From: Gammaproteobacteria bacterium
GTDB lineage: Bacteria; Pseudomonadota; Gammaproteobacteria; Pseudomonadales; Pseudohongiellaceae
Assembly: GCA_019654215.1 (NCBI GenBank)
Contig: BPDI01000010.1
Location: forward strand, 1 to 64,000
Direction: 5' to 3'
Length of the DNA stretch: 64,000 nucleotides
Made by a program: the position numbers and the translations under genes. The notes under the pieces were generated by a model. The model worked only from the letters and a program-made list of their open reading frames with translations. It had not been told where the DNA came from and did not search any database. Numbering within the stretch: position 1 is the first letter of the stretch; the number at the start of each line of letters is the position of its first letter. Below, in pieces: positions 24,713-31,979 of the stretch.

Positions 24713-24730
24713 GCTTACTTCCACTCAATG
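24713..24730 (-). repeat. Degenerate copy of the guaA-end core (R0)
   Basis: On the minus strand it reads CATTGAGTGGAAGTAAG, against TATTGAGTGGGAGTAAT in the core at 29213: one internal mismatch over ATTGAGTGG-AGTAA. It overlaps the stop codon of the membrane-protein gene that ends at 24725, just as the original core overlaps the guaA stop. Confidence 0.55.
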
Positions 24731-25225
24731 TACTCTAAAAAATAACGTCCTGATAAACGCCACTGAGCTTTGAATTAAATAAAGGACCAAACAAGTTATA
24801 TATATCTGAGATGGCTCATAAAAATTGCTGGTTATCATTAATAATGAAAGAATAAATATGGTTGATAAGATTCCTGTTTGAAATAGATACAGTTTAATTG
24901 GAAAAATATCTTCATGCCCTAATCTTCTCAGATGAATCATTCTCCTGGGAAATATTATCAACCCTATTGCCCAATAAAGGCTCATAATCCAGAAACAAAC
25001 TAACCAAGCAAATTCGAAATTTTTATCACCGAATACAGCAAAAGGAACAATTGATCCAAACATAGCGCCGAAGGCAGAATAAGTTAACAGCTGTATCCTA
25101 AAGTTGTCTGGATCTGAAAACCCATCTGAGCTTCTACTCAAACCAATTAATATTGCTGAAAAACCTATAATGCCTAGAGCTATTTCTCCCATTAACTGAA
25201 ATGCATCAAAATTCGGCTCCATCAC
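24725..25225 (-). CDS. Four-helix integral membrane protein, unknown function
   Basis: 166 residues beginning MEPNFDAFQLMGEIALGIIGF with about four hydrophobic helices (roughly residues 12-30, 45-65, 75-95, 115-160) and a short basic loop PRRMIHLRRLGHED. I do not recognise a family with confidence; it resembles small uncharacterised membrane proteins of marine bacteria. ATG at 25222 is preferred to the GTG just before it. It forms one cassette with a possible small reading frame before it. Confidence 0.65.
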   Translation of the reverse strand: MMEPNFDAFQLMGEIALGIIGFSAILIGLSRSSDGFSDPDNFRIQLLTYSAFGAMFGSIVPFAVFGDKNFEFAWLVCFWIMSLYWAIGLIIFPRRMIHLRRLGHEDIFPIKLYLFQTGILSTIFILSLLMITSNFYEPSQIYITCLVLYLIQSSVAFIRTLFFRVH

Positions 25226-25358
25226 TACACCCCACTAAGAAAAATACCAAAAGGGAAAAAAAAAACAAGTCGCCAATCCCTCCAATAATAATTATTGTCC
25301 AGAACAATCTCGGATTTTCAAAACACCAATCTATGAGACTGTCAAACATCAGGGGCAT
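25206..25358 (-). CDS. Possible small membrane protein starting inside a core repeat
   Basis: ATG at 25358 lies in the core at 25357, followed by PLMFDSLIDWCFENPRLFWT and a hydrophobic IIIIGGIGDLFFF. As given it ends after 50 residues, overlapping the start of the next gene. A run of ten T at about 25255-25264 makes the C-terminus uncertain: one base more gives a 45-residue protein ending near the next start. No family recognised. Confidence 0.35.
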   Translation of the reverse strand: MPLMFDSLIDWCFENPRLFWTIIIIGGIGDLFFFSLLVFFLVGCSDGAEF

Positions 25359-25440
25359 TACTCCTACTCAATAGTATACATAAAAATACCTTATTATTCA
25401 AACATTTACAAGGGTATTTTTCTACTATGTAGTGAATTTC
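25357..25440 (-). repeat. Core plus type B arm (R1)
   Basis: Core ATTACTCCTACTCAATAGT on the plus strand, then an arm with TACAAGGGTATTTTTC and the inverted repeat TACTATGTAGT. Same arm as at 29213 and 30682. It divides the RidA cassette from the membrane-protein cassette. Confidence 0.8.
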
Positions 25441-25489
25441 TCTTTTTTCTTTCGTTCCTTCAATCGTGTATAAAAAGTAAATTGTTGTA

Positions 25490-25930
25490 TTAGTCTTTGA
25501 CCGCAATCCCCTGCATCTCAAATCGCAGACCAAATAGAAGTGGTCCTGAACCAATAAATGCTCTGGGAGGAAAATCCTTTGAAAAGTAGCTTCTATAAAC
25601 CTCGTTGAAATCCGAGTACAAGTTCAAGTCCGTACAGTAAATGGTCACATAAACCAAATCATCCATTGTCATTTCCACTCGTTCTAGCGTCGTTTTAAAA
25701 TCCTCCATTAGTAAACGAGCTTCTTCTTTCGGGTCTTCAGGAACCGTCCGAGTGCCCGGCAAAACACCCCCTTTACCAGAAACATATAAAGTGTTTCCAA
25801 CCAAAGCAGCATCACTGAACGGAAGATCTTGTCCAGCAACTTCACTCTTAAAGTAGGTTGTCCCTTCTCCTGCAAATGCGCAACCAAAAAGCGTAAGTAC
25901 TAAGATAAAAAGTATTGTGGGTTTATTCAT
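25490..25930 (-). CDS. RidA-family protein with lipoprotein-like signal
   Basis: YjgF/RidA family, normally a cytosolic enamine/imine deaminase. The body matches (LPFSDAALVGNTLYVSGKGGV, EEARLLMEDFKTTLERVEMTMDDLVYVTIYCTDL, FPPRAFIGSGPLL with the family arginine). The first 22 residues MNKPTILFILVLTLFGCAFAG form a signal peptide with an LFGC lipobox, so it is probably exported and lipidated. That is unusual but known for some members. Single gene of its cassette, bounded by the cores at 25986 and 25357. Confidence 0.85.
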   Translation of the reverse strand: MNKPTILFILVLTLFGCAFAGEGTTYFKSEVAGQDLPFSDAALVGNTLYVSGKGGVLPGTRTVPEDPKEEARLLMEDFKTTLERVEMTMDDLVYVTIYCTDLNLYSDFNEVYRSYFSKDFPPRAFIGSGPLLFGLRFEMQGIAVKD

Positions 25931-25985
25931 AGCATTCTCCTTTGTTTCTTAAATTATCGTTAGCCTTTGTGTCTCTATTTCTATC

Positions 25986-26090
25986 ATTCCCACTCAATAA
26001 TTACCTTATCTAGAACCTCAGTATAATCATTGGTTTCAAGGCAAGTTATTATTTTTTGTGTGACTTTTGTGTAACTTCTTATCTACCATG
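25986..26090 (-). repeat. Core plus type A arm (R2)
   Basis: Core ATTCCCACTCAATAAT followed by TACCTTATCTAGAACC, then CAAGGCAAGTTATTAT and two near-direct repeats GTGTGACTTTT and GTGTAACTTCTT, ending TTATCTACC. Nearly the same arm is found at 27397 and 28677, beside unrelated genes. Confidence 0.88.
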
Positions 26091-26150
26091 ATCAAAATCT
26101 TCTCTTAAAAATTTACTTATCAAGGGAACCCTATGACTTTAAGACACAAC

Positions 26151-26183
26151 AAAAAAAAGGTGAGTCTAATGACTCACCTTTTT
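26151..26183. terminator. Rho-independent terminator after the tandem membrane-protein genes
   Basis: Stem AAGGTGAGT / ACTCACCTT with loop CTAATG, A8 on the left and T5 on the right, so active both ways. It lies 16 bases after the stop of the second paralogue (26199). Confidence 0.88.
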
Positions 26184-26198
26184 AACGTACGGATACTT

Positions 26199-26576
26199 CT
26201 AATCAGCTGTAATTCGTGATTTTAGGTCAATGATCAGCGCGGCAATTGCATAACCTGCTATGGCAATGGCTAATTGATCAACGAATTGGTTGAGGTACAT
26301 TCCAATGGCGGGGATCGACTCCAAGGTATTCGCCAATCTGGGGAATCCAAATGCGGCTATTATTATGAAGGCTATTGAAGCCGGTTCTGTAACTGGACTC
26401 ATTAATCCGTGTACCAACCCAATCAACAGAAGTACCAATATGAACCACTGGGCATTTCCATCAAGGACATAGCCCCCAACTCCGTCAAACGGTATGCGTT
26501 CAACACCTCCAACAACGAATACTGCTATAGCAGCCACAATCACGGCTGCGATAGGGGCAAGTTTATCTATATTCAT
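26199..26576 (-). CDS. Small membrane protein, second tandem paralogue
   Basis: 125 residues: MNIDKLAPIAAVIVAAIAVF (helix 1), GNAQWFILVLLLIGLVHGLM (helix 2), ASIAFIIIAAFGFPRLA (helix 3), then an amphipathic or fourth helix QLAIAIAGYAIAALI and a charged end. About three quarters of positions are identical to the gene at 26663. The GGYVLDGNAQW segment between helices is kept in both. No family recognised. AAGGAAAT precedes the ATG. Followed by a strong terminator. Confidence 0.75.
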   Translation of the reverse strand: MNIDKLAPIAAVIVAAIAVFVVGGVERIPFDGVGGYVLDGNAQWFILVLLLIGLVHGLMSPVTEPASIAFIIIAAFGFPRLANTLESIPAIGMYLNQFVDQLAIAIAGYAIAALIIDLKSRITAD

Positions 26577-26662
26577 AGTTATTTCCTTAGTTAGTATCTT
26601 AATAAAAGCAACTTCATGCCTAAGGCAAGTCCTGGGATTAGCCTTTTAGCGAATGAGAGCTT

Positions 26663-27040
26663 TTAATCAGCCATAATGCGTGATTTGGTTTCATTGATTA
26701 GGGCAGCAATTGCATAACCTGCTATGGCAATGGCTAAGTGATCAATGAATTGATCGAGGTACATCCCAACTACGGGGATTGAGTCCAACGCATCCGATAA
26801 CCTGGGGAACGCAAATGCAGCCACTATAACCATAGCCTGTGAGGCATGATCTGTAACCGGACTCATTAATCCGTGTACCAACCCAATCAACATAAGTACC
26901 AGAACGAACCATTGGGCACTTCCGTCAAGGACGTAACCACCCCCCTCCGCGAACGGTATAAATTCAACATCTCCAACAACGAATACTGCTATAACAGCCA
27001 CAACCACCGCAGCGATAGGGGCGAGTTTATCTATATTCAT
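26663..27040 (-). CDS. Small membrane protein, first tandem paralogue
   Basis: Same architecture as the gene at 26199: MNIDKLAPIAAVVVAVIAVFV, GGYVLDGSAQWFVLVLMLIG, VIVAAFAFPRL, HLAIAIAGYAIAALI. I start at MNIDK (27040) because it is the shared start; an in-frame ATG two codons earlier is not kept in the paralogue. The pair lies in one cassette with no core between them, so they arose by local duplication rather than by two insertions. Unknown function. Confidence 0.75.
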   Translation of the reverse strand: MNIDKLAPIAAVVVAVIAVFVVGDVEFIPFAEGGGYVLDGSAQWFVLVLMLIGLVHGLMSPVTDHASQAMVIVAAFAFPRLSDALDSIPVVGMYLDQFIDHLAIAIAGYAIAALINETKSRIMAD

Positions 27041-27046
27041 AGTCAT

Positions 27047-27396
27047 TTCCTTAGTTAGTATTATTTTGGCAGCAACTTACTATGCAACTTATACGTGCGA
27101 CCTTTCTGTATCTAAGCATTTTAAGAACAGCTTCTCAAGCTCTAAGACTAACAATGTTTTTATGACAGATAGAAGCGTAATTGCAGACTAATTAGTTTGT
27201 AAATTTAATGCATTTGGTGTCGGTGCAAGAGCGCCTGCATTATTTCACAGAGGGGACATTAGGTCGGATTCAGACCTATGCAGCCGGGTTAAGAAAACGA
27301 CTGTGAAGCCTCGCATAGGAACTTAAATTTAGGGTGAACAGCAACTTTTGCGATAGCTTTCTTAGCTTAGTCGCTTTGGGGTATGTTATTGATTTT
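27047..27396 (-). other. 350-base leader without a gene upstream of the tandem pair
   Basis: No convincing reading frame. Its middle part (about 27220-27310) is richer in G+C than the neighbourhood and has several short stems, for example AGGTC-TGAATCC-GACCT on the minus strand. It may hold the promoter and a structured leader RNA for the paralogue pair, or a decayed gene. No known RNA family recognised. Confidence 0.35.
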
Positions 27397-27486
27397 ATTC
27401 CCACTCAATAATTACCTTATCTAGAACCTCAGTATAATCAATGGTTATAAGGCAAGTTATTATTTTTGTATAACTCTCTTACCATG
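27397..27486 (-). repeat. Core plus type A arm (R3)
   Basis: Core ATTCCCACTCAATAAT then TACCTTATCTAGAACC and AAGGCAAGTTATTATT, shared with R2 and R4; one of the two GTGTAACTT-like repeats is missing. The arm ends against the stop codon of the amine oxidase gene (27488). Confidence 0.88.
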
Positions 27487-27487
27487 A

Positions 27488-28678
27488 CTACAGATTCGTC
27501 AGAAGCTTATCAATAGAGTGATATCCAGAGACTATAGCTCCAGGAACACCTAGTTGATGGTTCAAATCATTAACTTCCCCTGCAAAAAACACTTTACCAT
27601 TTAATGGTTCATTTAGAGTTTGAATTAATGATTGGTTATATTGAAATGATTCTATCCAAGTTCCTAGAGTAAACTCATGTCGTCCCCAATCTTCTAAAGC
27701 ATATTCTCCGGTAAATGCTTTAGATGCTTTTCCTTCGTAAATTTGATCTAGCTCTTCCAGTGCTTTTAAAACTATATGTTCTTCAGATTCTAAACAGTAA
27801 AAATCTTCAACAGAGCTTCCTTGAACAAGTAAACCTAAAATATGGGTTTCAGTCTCTTTCTTGAAAGCCATATCATAATATTCCTTCTCTCCTGTTTTAG
27901 CCTTGCACATAATAATATCTGGATAGAATTTTTCTGAAAATTTCATAACCAACTTAAAACCGGGCATAAAGACAATAGATTCAATTGCATCTTTCTTTTC
28001 TTTACTGATATCTGGAATGAAACTGATATAGTCAGATTTCAAGATTCCAATCGATACAGTAACCAGTACTTTATCCGCTTTATAAACCTTCCCTGATCTA
28101 GTTATTACATCCACTTTATCTTCAGAGTAGTTAATTTTTGTAACAGGGGAGTTAAATTCGATCTTGTGTTTCACTTCTTCCGCAAAATTTCTATCTAAAA
28201 AATTAAACCATGAAGAATTCTTAAACTTAAATTCAGGAAAAAATTTAAACCTAAAGAAAAAAAGCAGTCTCAATAAGGAAGAATTTATCCAGGTGAAAAT
28301 TTTTCCATATGAACTATAACCAAAGTCTTTGTCAAACTTGTAAAAAGCGTTATAAGGAACGGTTTCCTCTTCAACTAGATCTCCTGATTTACCTTTAAGG
28401 CGATTTAAAACGGCAGGCAGATGATGTATCCATTCTGCCCCCAAGTCGATTGGGAAATCAGCCAAAGTTTTGTTTTCTTTCAATCTTCCGCCATATCTGT
28501 TGGAAGCTTCAAGTACAAGATAGTCAATGTTATTTGTTTGTAATATTTTTGCTGCAGCTAACCCTGAAGCTCCAGCGCCTATAACGATAACTTTTCCCTC
28601 ATAGCTATATGTTTTATGCAGAGCAGTATCCTCTGGAAACATGTCCAAAGCTCTTGAGCCCCATCTAAAAACTTTCAT
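27488..28678 (-). CDS. Flavin-containing amine oxidase family protein
   Basis: FAD enzyme of the monoamine/polyamine oxidase family, oxidising an amine with a flavin. FAD site VIGAGASGLAAAKIL and LEASNRYGGRL at the N-terminus, IDLGAEWIH, the middle VDVITRSGKVYKADKVLVTVSIGILK, and the C-terminal KVFFAGEVNDLNHQLGVPGAIVSG. About 397 residues, complete. ATG at 28678 lies inside the core repeat at 28677; a GTG two codons earlier is also inside it. The stop abuts the arm of R3, so the cassette is almost all coding. Substrate unknown. Confidence 0.88.
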   Translation of the reverse strand: MKVFRWGSRALDMFPEDTALHKTYSYEGKVIVIGAGASGLAAAKILQTNNIDYLVLEASNRYGGRLKENKTLADFPIDLGAEWIHHLPAVLNRLKGKSGDLVEEETVPYNAFYKFDKDFGYSSYGKIFTWINSSLLRLLFFFRFKFFPEFKFKNSSWFNFLDRNFAEEVKHKIEFNSPVTKINYSEDKVDVITRSGKVYKADKVLVTVSIGILKSDYISFIPDISKEKKDAIESIVFMPGFKLVMKFSEKFYPDIIMCKAKTGEKEYYDMAFKKETETHILGLLVQGSSVEDFYCLESEEHIVLKALEELDQIYEGKASKAFTGEYALEDWGRHEFTLGTWIESFQYNQSLIQTLNEPLNGKVFFAGEVNDLNHQLGVPGAIVSGYHSIDKLLTNL

Positions 28679-28776
28679 TCCCACTCAATAATTACCTTAT
28701 CTAAAACCCCAGTAAAATCAATTGTTTTAAGGCAAGTGATTATTTTTGTGGGACTTTTGTGTAACTTTTTATCTAC
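28677..28776 (-). repeat. Core plus type A arm (R4)
   Basis: Core ATTCCCACTCAATAAT, TACCTTATCTAAAACC, AAGGCAAGTGATTATT, then GGGACTTTTGTGTAAC and TTTATCTAC. It contains the start codon of the amine oxidase at one end and the stop codon of the acetyltransferase at the other. Confidence 0.88.
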
Positions 28777-29210
28777 AGAGATTGCCTCATCTCTTCACCA
28801 ATTTTAACAAAACCATATTTTTCATAAAAAGGTTGGTTGTGTTTTGTAGATTCAAGTATATAAAGTCCAAATTCTTTGCAACCCCTTTTCTTGGCTAATA
28901 TAAGAGTTTCTTCGATTAACAGCCCTCCGACATTCTTCCCTCTAGCATCTTGATCAACAACTAATTCCTCTAGTTGACAGTATTCTCCGTTATATCTCAG
29001 CGCAAGATTAAAAGAAATGGATGCCATTCCTAGAATTTTTTTATTTTCCTCCGCAACAACTAGACTACCTCTCTCGTTGGAAATTAGTTTATTAAAAGTA
29101 TCTGAATCAAAAGTTTCATATTGATCAGATGTAGCCTTAGACAAAACGTTAAGTAATTCCGAGCATCGCGGCTGATCTTCTGATTTAGCAAGTCTTATCT
29201 TTACGCTCAT
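28773..29210 (-). CDS. GNAT-family N-acetyltransferase
   Basis: 145 residues with the GNAT fold: N-terminal SVKIRLAKSEDQPRCSELL, beta strands KKILGMASISFNLAL and CQLEELVVDQDARGKNVGGLLI, where the R-x-x-x-G-G acetyl-CoA loop is RGKNVGG, and the end HNQPFYEKYGFVKIGEEM typical of the family. Start at ATG 29210, 8 bases after GAGTGGGAG supplied by the core repeat. The substrate is not known. Single gene of its cassette. Confidence 0.88.
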   Translation of the reverse strand: MSVKIRLAKSEDQPRCSELLNVLSKATSDQYETFDSDTFNKLISNERGSLVVAEENKKILGMASISFNLALRYNGEYCQLEELVVDQDARGKNVGGLLIEETLILAKKRGCKEFGLYILESTKHNQPFYEKYGFVKIGEEMRQSL

Positions 29211-29212
29211 TA

Positions 29213-29296
29213 TTACTCCCACTCAATAATAGACATAAAATATATTGATAGCATTCAATAATTTACAAAGTTATTTTTCTACTATGTAGTAACTTT
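29213..29296 (-). repeat. Core plus type B arm (R5)
   Basis: Core ATTACTCCCACTCAATAAT, AGACATAAAATATATTG, TTCAATAATTTACAAAG, and the inverted repeat TACTATGTAGTA followed by ACTTTTG. Nearly the same as R7 and related to R1. Confidence 0.88.
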
Positions 29297-29429
29297 TGTT
29301 CCCTTCCACCATTATCAATTTAACGTTTTAACATCATTAGTAATGATTTTACTTTTCGATCAATGTAACCTTTACTTCTCTTTCTTTACATGATAAGTTT
29401 ACGTTACATAACTAAGTTAGGCGAAAATT

Positions 29430-29819
29430 ATGACTACCCTAATTCCAATTTTAGGAATACTGACAGGAATCATTATCCCCGTATCGGTATTTATCTGGCT
29501 ATATTATGAAGGAAAGGGCAAGAGAGAAACTGCACTAGAGATAGCTAAACACATGGACGATCCTTCTAAAGTGGAGGAATTACTAGGTATTTTCGACGAA
29601 AGAAAAAAAGAACCGATAGATTATCGAAGAGGAGGAGTAATAACGATTTTTGTAGGTATTGGTATCTATCTTCTTGGTGTTGCTGCGATGGGATCTTTCT
29701 TTGAAGGGGTTGGGCTTTTAGTTGGTGCCATAGGGGTAGGTATTATGATTGCTGGATATCTCTACCCAAATACTAGTGAAGAACTAACCAATGCTGTTGA
29801 GAAATTTGAAGAGAAATAA
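29430..29819 (+). CDS. Membrane protein paired with an XRE regulator (DUF6249-like)
   Basis: 129 residues: N-terminal helix LIPILGILTGIIIPVSVFIWLYY, a cytoplasmic stretch KGKRETALEIAKHMDDPSKVEELLGIF, then two helices (VITIFVGIGIYLLGVAAMG, EGVGLLVGAIGVGIMIAGY). This layout is common in small bacterial membrane proteins found with short XRE regulators. Ends three bases before the regulator gene. It reads against the direction of guaA, so it needs its own promoter in 29297-29429. Confidence 0.75.
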   Translation: MTTLIPILGILTGIIIPVSVFIWLYYEGKGKRETALEIAKHMDDPSKVEELLGIFDERKKEPIDYRRGGVITIFVGIGIYLLGVAAMGSFFEGVGLLVGAIGVGIMIAGYLYPNTSEELTNAVEKFEEK

Positions 29820-29822
29820 AAA

Positions 29823-30035
29823 GTGGGCAAAAACCACAAAAAACTTTTAAACAATCTTGAAGAACTTAGGAAATCTTCTGGTTTAACTCAACAAGAACTT
29901 TCTGAGAGTGCAGAAGTATCAAGAAAAAGTATTAATGCGATTGAAAACGGAATTTATGTGCCCTCCACTGTTCTTGCATTAAAAATTGCTAAAACTCTCA
30001 AATGCTCTGTTGAAGATTTATTTCAATTGCCCTGA
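29823..30035 (+). CDS. XRE-family transcriptional regulator
   Basis: 70 residues, nearly all one helix-turn-helix of the Cro/XRE type: NLEELRKSSGLTQQELSES, AEVSRKSINAIENG, YVPSTVLALKIAKTLKCSVEDLF. GTG start at 29823. It lies three bases after the membrane-protein gene, so the two are co-transcribed; by analogy to such pairs the regulator may control its own operon. The gene ends 20 bases before the core at 30055. Confidence 0.9.
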   Translation: MGKNHKKLLNNLEELRKSSGLTQQELSESAEVSRKSINAIENGIYVPSTVLALKIAKTLKCSVEDLFQLP

Positions 30036-30054
30036 TTTCATCTTTAAACCAGTT

Positions 30055-30085
30055 ATTCCCACTCAATAGTAGACATGAGAAAAAC
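30055..30085 (-). repeat. Core with a divergent arm (R6)
   Basis: Core ATTCCCACTCAATAGT, identical to the guaA end, followed by AGACATGAGAAAAACC; only the first bases of the arm resemble type B. It divides the regulator cassette from the thioesterase cassette. Confidence 0.82.
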
Positions 30086-30144
30086 CCCAATAAAAACAAA
30101 GGTTAGACAACCTTTTATAAAGCCACTATTTAAACCAAAATAAT

Positions 30145-30612
30145 TTATTTAATTTTAAGCTTTGTTTCAAAAGGATAATCACCAGATGATTCATGCTCCT
30201 TTTGCATCTTTACCATAGTCTCAAAGATTTCATCTGATATTTCTGCAGATTTTCTTATAGACATATCAATATGGATTTCAACAGTTTCAACCAGAGCTGC
30301 CACTTCATCTGATTCTTTACAAATTGCACATACGTAGTGGTATAACTTTTTATTTACGTTAAGCATTCTGAATCTAGGTGTTAATTTTTCACCTTTTAAA
30401 CATTCTTTCAGATATCTAATATTTTGTTCAGCTGTAAAAGATGAAAAACCCTTGGCAATATAATCTTCCCCAAAACCAAGACTGTTATAGAAATTGCTAT
30501 CATAATCCATAGGAATAGTTTGGTAGAATCTTACATTCATATGTCCATTCATATCACACATGTCATCAGATACGATCACAGATGCACCTTCGGTTGGAAA
30601 TATATCTTTCAT
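30145..30612 (-). CDS. Hotdog-fold acyl-CoA thioesterase-like protein
   Basis: 155 residues with DDMCDMNGHMNVRFYQTIPM near the N-terminus; the D-x-N/Y-G-H-M-N segment before the long helix is typical of 4HBT thioesterases. The following helix segment (NSLGFGEDYIAKGFSSFTAEQNIRY) and VETVEIHIDMSIRKSA also fit. It probably hydrolyses an acyl-CoA; the substrate is unknown. Start lies 70 bases after the core at 30682. Single gene of its cassette. Confidence 0.75.
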   Translation of the reverse strand: MKDIFPTEGASVIVSDDMCDMNGHMNVRFYQTIPMDYDSNFYNSLGFGEDYIAKGFSSFTAEQNIRYLKECLKGEKLTPRFRMLNVNKKLYHYVCAICKESDEVAALVETVEIHIDMSIRKSAEISDEIFETMVKMQKEHESSGDYPFETKLKIK

Positions 30613-30681
30613 AAAATTATTACGTTAGTTAAAAATGCATCGTTAGTGTTTAATGGTGGGAAATAATTTTAAGCGGGCATC

Positions 30682-30783
30682 ATTCCCACTCAATAATAGA
30701 CATAAAATATATTATTAATATTCAATAATTTACAATGGTATTTCCCTACTATGTAGTAAGTATGTAGTAACTTTTGTGTAAGT
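30682..30783 (-). repeat. Core plus type B arm (R7)
   Basis: Core ATTCCCACTCAATAAT, AGACATAAAATATATT, TTCAATAATTTACAAT, then TACTATGTAGTAAG and a second TATGTAGTAAC, ending TTTTGTGTAAG. The tandem TATGTAGTAA units look like protein-binding repeats. Confidence 0.88.
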
Positions 30784-30851
30784 TCATTTTTAGCACAATT
30801 TGATATTATAAATGTTCTAGAAAAAGCTAAAGCAAAGGAATGAGGGCACCT

Positions 30852-31811
30852 ATGAGTAAATCAATTTTTACATTAGCTTGGAAAAGTAATTGGACTGGAG
30901 CAAAAGATGGTACAGCCCAGGGAGTAGCCAAACAACGCTTGATTGAAACACTATCCAAATCCGATGAACGTATCATAAACGATCCTTACGCCGATAGGTT
31001 TGTAATAGGTCCCTAGCATTATCAAACTGATGGGACATAAGCTCAACGTTTGGTTGGCTCAAAAGTTTGCACCTGGTTTTCACGAACATCTAGTTTCGCG
31101 TACGCGCTTCATCGATGATCTAATTAAAAAAAGTGCTGCCAGTGGGGCAGAGCAATATGTCCTTCGGGGAGCGGGATATGACTCCCGGCTCATCGGCTTG
31201 AACTTCCATCTTCACTAAGAATTTTTGAAGTAGACCAGCCTGAAGTTCAGGCTAGAAAACGCTCTAAACTTCCCAAAGAATTACCCAATTCAGAAAATGT
31301 CACTTATGTGACTGTTGATTTCACTAACCAGTCGTTAACTAAGCAACTTAGGGAAAGCAGGTTTTGATCAAAGCAAGTCCACTGTCTTTACGCTCGAAGG
31401 CGTCTCGCAGTACGTCACTAAAGAGGCTGTCAGTTCAACGATCAAAGAAATGGCTACGCTTACTCAAAAACCCCAGTTAAATTTTTTTTTATATCGTATG
31501 TCAACGAACTTCTCAAAAAAAATCCTGAGGCTTGCTTTGGTAAGGGTTACCCAAAAACCCCTGCAAAACGAGCTAAATTAATAACAAACTTATCAGCGAA
31601 AGCCGGTGAGCCTTGGATATCTTTCTACGGTGCTGAAGAAATAGAAAGCGTACTTTCGCAAAATGGTTATTCAATAAAAGAAAACGTGACTTTGAAGGAT
31701 CTCAACTCTCAGTACTTTGCCCCTGTCGGAAGAACCCTTCCTGAAAATCAATTATTTTACATGGAACATTTTGTGGTAGCTAAATCAATAGGTTACAAAG
31801 AAAGTGTGTAG
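30852..31811 (+). CDS. SAM-dependent methyltransferase, leucine carboxyl methyltransferase family, frameshifted
   Basis: Family of bacterial LCM-type O-methyltransferases. Start MSKSIFTLAWKSNWTGAKDG, then VSRTRFIDDLIKKSAASGAEQYVLRGAGYDSR (the R-T-R-F-I-D-D and G-A-G-Y-D-S-R motifs are diagnostic), FEVDQPEVQARKRS, VFTLEGVSQYV and the end ENQLFYMEHFVVAKSIGYKESV. Shifts lie near 31013, 31200, 31350 and 31490. It converges on the FkbM gene inside the guaA-proximal cassette and runs against guaA. Confidence 0.82.
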
Positions 31812-31979
31812 TAGTTTATAAAAATAGAATTTCTTTTAAAAAAACAAAGATTTAAACTAATGGTATTTGATTATCAGAAAAAAATTTTTTGGTATGAATC
31901 ACCATCCCATGATTCGTTTTCCGATTGTAATTTAGGAAGATTATTTGGTTGTTTTTTGTTCTAGGTACTGCCAGTATAT

